Assembly: GCA_032988165.1 (NCBI GenBank)
Contig: JANTQF010000032.1
Location: 1 to 64,000, forward strand
From: Emmonsiellopsis sp. PD_33
Lineage: Eukaryota > Ascomycota > Eurotiomycetes > Onygenales > Ajellomycetaceae
Length of the DNA stretch: 64,000 nt
Direction of reading: 5' to 3'
The notes beneath the pieces are model-generated. The model did no database searches. It was not told the DNA's origin and was given only the letters and a program-made list of their open reading frames with translations. A program made the translations under genes and the position numbers. Positions 61,721-64,000 of this stretch are shown piece after piece; position 1 is the first letter of the stretch, and the number at the start of each line of letters is the position of its first letter.

Positions 61721-62661
61721 CATCAGTAAAAAATTTTTTTCACTCCACTTTAGCATGCCAAGTCATGTAGCTTATACATTAAAAGTACTTAAGTCAGCTT
61801 CAGACTGACTCTGAATTAGCATAAAAATCACAATCTTACTTCTGTAGTCTCTGAACTTTAAGCAATCCACATGTGAGCCTCATACCCCTCTAGTATTATA
61901 TGGGATATTAACTGTCTCTATATTACCTCAGAGTAGTCTTATGCATGAAGGGAGAACCCCAATGTATCTCATACATATCTTATTACACATTCTTTCTTAG
62001 TATTAATATGTGCATGAAGGAAGAACCCTGATGCATCTCATATATGCCTTATTATACATCCTTCCTTAGTGTTAGTATGGGTTAGAAGGCAAGGCTCCAA
62101 TAGATTATATATATATATATATAATTAATTATATATGTAATTATTATTACTACATTGTGTAAATACATTATTATTAACTAACTATTCTGCCTGCTTCACA
62201 CATTTAGATTTCACACAACCTCACATCTTCATCTATTAGTATGTCTCACACATTGCAACAAGCTAACCACCTTCACAGTCATTCATATCATCACTCTAAT
62301 TGCAAGTTCATAGTAATGAATCTAAGTGAGCTGACCCTATTATTCTTTACTCTTACTACTATTATTTACTATTATTATTATTATTAACTATCACCTTCAT
62401 TATTTACTCATACTATCATTATTAGCTATCTATCATCATTCACTATTATTACTTATCAATCTTATTAGAGCCATCCACACTGTAAAATACAGATATAATA
62501 AGATACAACATTCAGTAACATCTTATGAAATGTGGATGTACTCTATCTACCAACAGAATTACTCACTTAATAGCTTAAATAGAAAGTAGGTCATCTAGAC
62601 ATCTGATTTTCCTTTTATAGCCTTTCTCTCTAAGGCCCTAGATGAATTATAGAGTAAGATT
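61721..62661 (+). mobile_element. Repeat element B (truncated, direct orientation)
   Basis: Begins CATCAGTAAAAAATTTTTTT and runs to GAGTAAGATT. It matches the first 941 bp of copy C point for point, including AATTAATTATATATGTAATT and the TTATTATTATTATT tract. It stops where copy C has its hairpin. Confidence 0.75.
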
Positions 62662-64000
62662 CATCAGCAAAAAATTTTTTTCACTCTGCTTTAGTATGCT
62701 AAGTCATCTAGCTCACATGTCAAAAGTACTTAAGCTAGCTCCAGGCTGACTCTGAATTAGCATCAAAATCACAATCTTGCTTCTGTAGTCTCCAGACTTT
62801 AAGTAATCTGCATGTGAGCCTTGCACCTCTCTGGTATTACATGGGATGTTGACTGTCCCTGTGTTGCCTTGAAGTGATCTTATATATGAAGAGAGAACCC
62901 TGATGTGTCTCATGCATGCCTTATTGTACATCCTTTCTTGGTGTTGGTGTGTGCATGAAGGGAGAACCCTAATGCATCTTATGCATGCCTTATTATATAT
63001 TCTTTCTTGATGTTAGTATGGGTTGGAAGGCAAGGCTCCAATAGATTATATATATATGTATGTAATTAATTATATATGTAATTACTATTACTACATTGTG
63101 TAAATACATTGTTATTAACTAATTATCCTGCTTACTTCATGTATCTAGATTTCACACAACCTTGCATCTTCATCTATTAGCATGCCTTGCATGTTATGAC
63201 AAGCTAACTGCCTTCACAGTCATTCATACTGTTACCCTGGTTGCAAGTTCATGGCAATGAACCTAAGTGGGCTGACCCTGCCATCCTTTACTCTTACCAC
63301 TATTATTTACTATTATTATCATTATTGACTATTATCTTCATCATTTACTCACACTACTATCATTAATTATCTGCCATTATTTACTATTATTACCTATCAA
63401 CCTTATTAGAGTCATTCACACTGTGAAATATGGGTATGACAGGATACAACATCTAGTAACATCTCATGAAATGTGGATGTACTCTGTCTACTAGTGGGGT
63501 TGCCTACTTGATAGCTTGAATAGAGAGTAGATCATTCAGACATCTGGTTTTCCTTTTATAGCCTTCCTCCCTAAGGCCCTGGGTGGGTTATAGGGTAAGA
63601 TTGCTTTGATTGATACACTTCTATATCTCATTAGGGATATGGAAGTATACTGATCAAAAGAACCTTACCCCTGAATCTACTCTGAGCTGACTCTATTTCT
63701 AGGTACAAGCTACAGCATATTGAGCTGGGAAACTGTGTAGGGGCTAACTGTCTGAGAGAGAGTCAAAATTAATGGTAATGGTGGTTATTGTTAGTTGTCC
63801 ACTGTTATCATTATATGCTATTACTGTCATTATTAGCAGTTGTTGCCATTATTTGCTGTTGCTGTTATTATTAGTAGTCTCACAGGCACAGGTGTATACT
63901 GTATGTTGCTTTGGAAGATATCAGAAAGTCTGAATAGTATGTTATGAAGTAAGAGCAAGAAAAAGAGCTGTCTGGATAGTATGCTATGAAGTGAGAGTAA
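62662..64000 (+). mobile_element. Repeat element C (direct orientation, runs off the window)
   Basis: Begins CATCAGCAAAAAATTTTTTT. It contains the sequence of copy B, then the hairpin at 63,604-63,658 and the CT-rich 42-bp repeats (reversed) near 63,930. The reverse complement matches element A at 43.8-45.7 kb. Compared with B it has more G and C, as if less decayed. Confidence 0.75.

Noticed and set aside
61721..64000. Elements B and C as long terminal repeats of a retrotransposon
   Set aside because: They are directly adjacent with no internal region between them, do not begin TG and end CA in a matching way, and no reverse transcriptase or integrase is readable nearby.
1..64000. tRNA and rRNA genes
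   Set aside because: No sequence with tRNA A/B boxes and a foldable cloverleaf, and no rRNA-like stretch, was seen; a dedicated scan could not be run.

Overview
The window reads as a decayed, repeat-rich block of a fungal nuclear genome, most likely a filamentous ascomycete. The gene families point there: a fungal-type dynamin GTPase, a Plavaka-type transposase, an SNF2-like ATPase and a large F-box family. The base pattern fits too. The DNA is AT-rich and almost free of CpG; the only CG I noticed is near 24,220. Genes keep long single reading frames but are full of TAG, TAA and TGA codons at places where Gln, Arg or Trp would fit, and glycines are changed as expected from G-to-A. That is the footprint of C-to-T decay (RIP-like mutation and/or deamination of methylated cytosine). 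I found no gene that is clearly intact, no tRNA or rRNA and no CRISPR.

Layout. From 1 to 27.1 kb and again from 45.7 to 61.7 kb lies an array of about fifteen F-box gene copies, all on the minus strand. Each has an N-terminal F-box ending in a 'KLVS..WN.YI..WI..HGWLYYWP'-like block, then a long C-terminal region with recurring blocks ('GNY..W.D...VY', 'YDL.SG.LIYS', 'ELILPNGSEW', 'ETFLPQSN.TF'). Two copies (4.4-9.6 kb) form a 2.54-kb tandem duplication; others are fragments. A 16-bp palindrome, CACTAA-N4-TTAGTG-like, recurs nine times, mostly 150-710 bp upstream of a predicted F-box start. Also on the minus strand are a dynamin-like GTPase pseudogene (10.0-12.1 kb) and an unrecognised decayed frame (2.4-4.1 kb).

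The middle, 28.1-45.7 kb, is a block of mobile DNA that splits the F-box array. After a 91-bp satellite comes a cassette on the plus strand: an SNF2-like ATPase pseudogene (32.9-36.95 kb), a 63-bp repeat array, a Plavaka-type (CACTA-like) transposase pseudogene (37.65-40.86 kb) and a 185-bp repeat array. A pair of long inverted repeats (29.4-30.05 and 42.6-43.1 kb) flanks it. A related set of 18-bp minisatellites occurs three times inside the SNF2-like gene. On the right follows another repeat element, in reverse orientation up to 45,704, which returns in direct orientation as two tandem copies at 61.7-64.0 kb.

How it fits together: the F-box copies would supply substrate adaptors for SCF ubiquitin ligases. 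The cassette would be a large DNA transposon, or two neighbouring ones, carrying both a transposase and a chromatin-type ATPase. All appear to have been silenced by C-to-T decay. The SNF2-plus-Plavaka cassette is the best candidate for an undescribed system, but the inverted repeats may not be its true ends, because the right one sits inside a 94-bp satellite.
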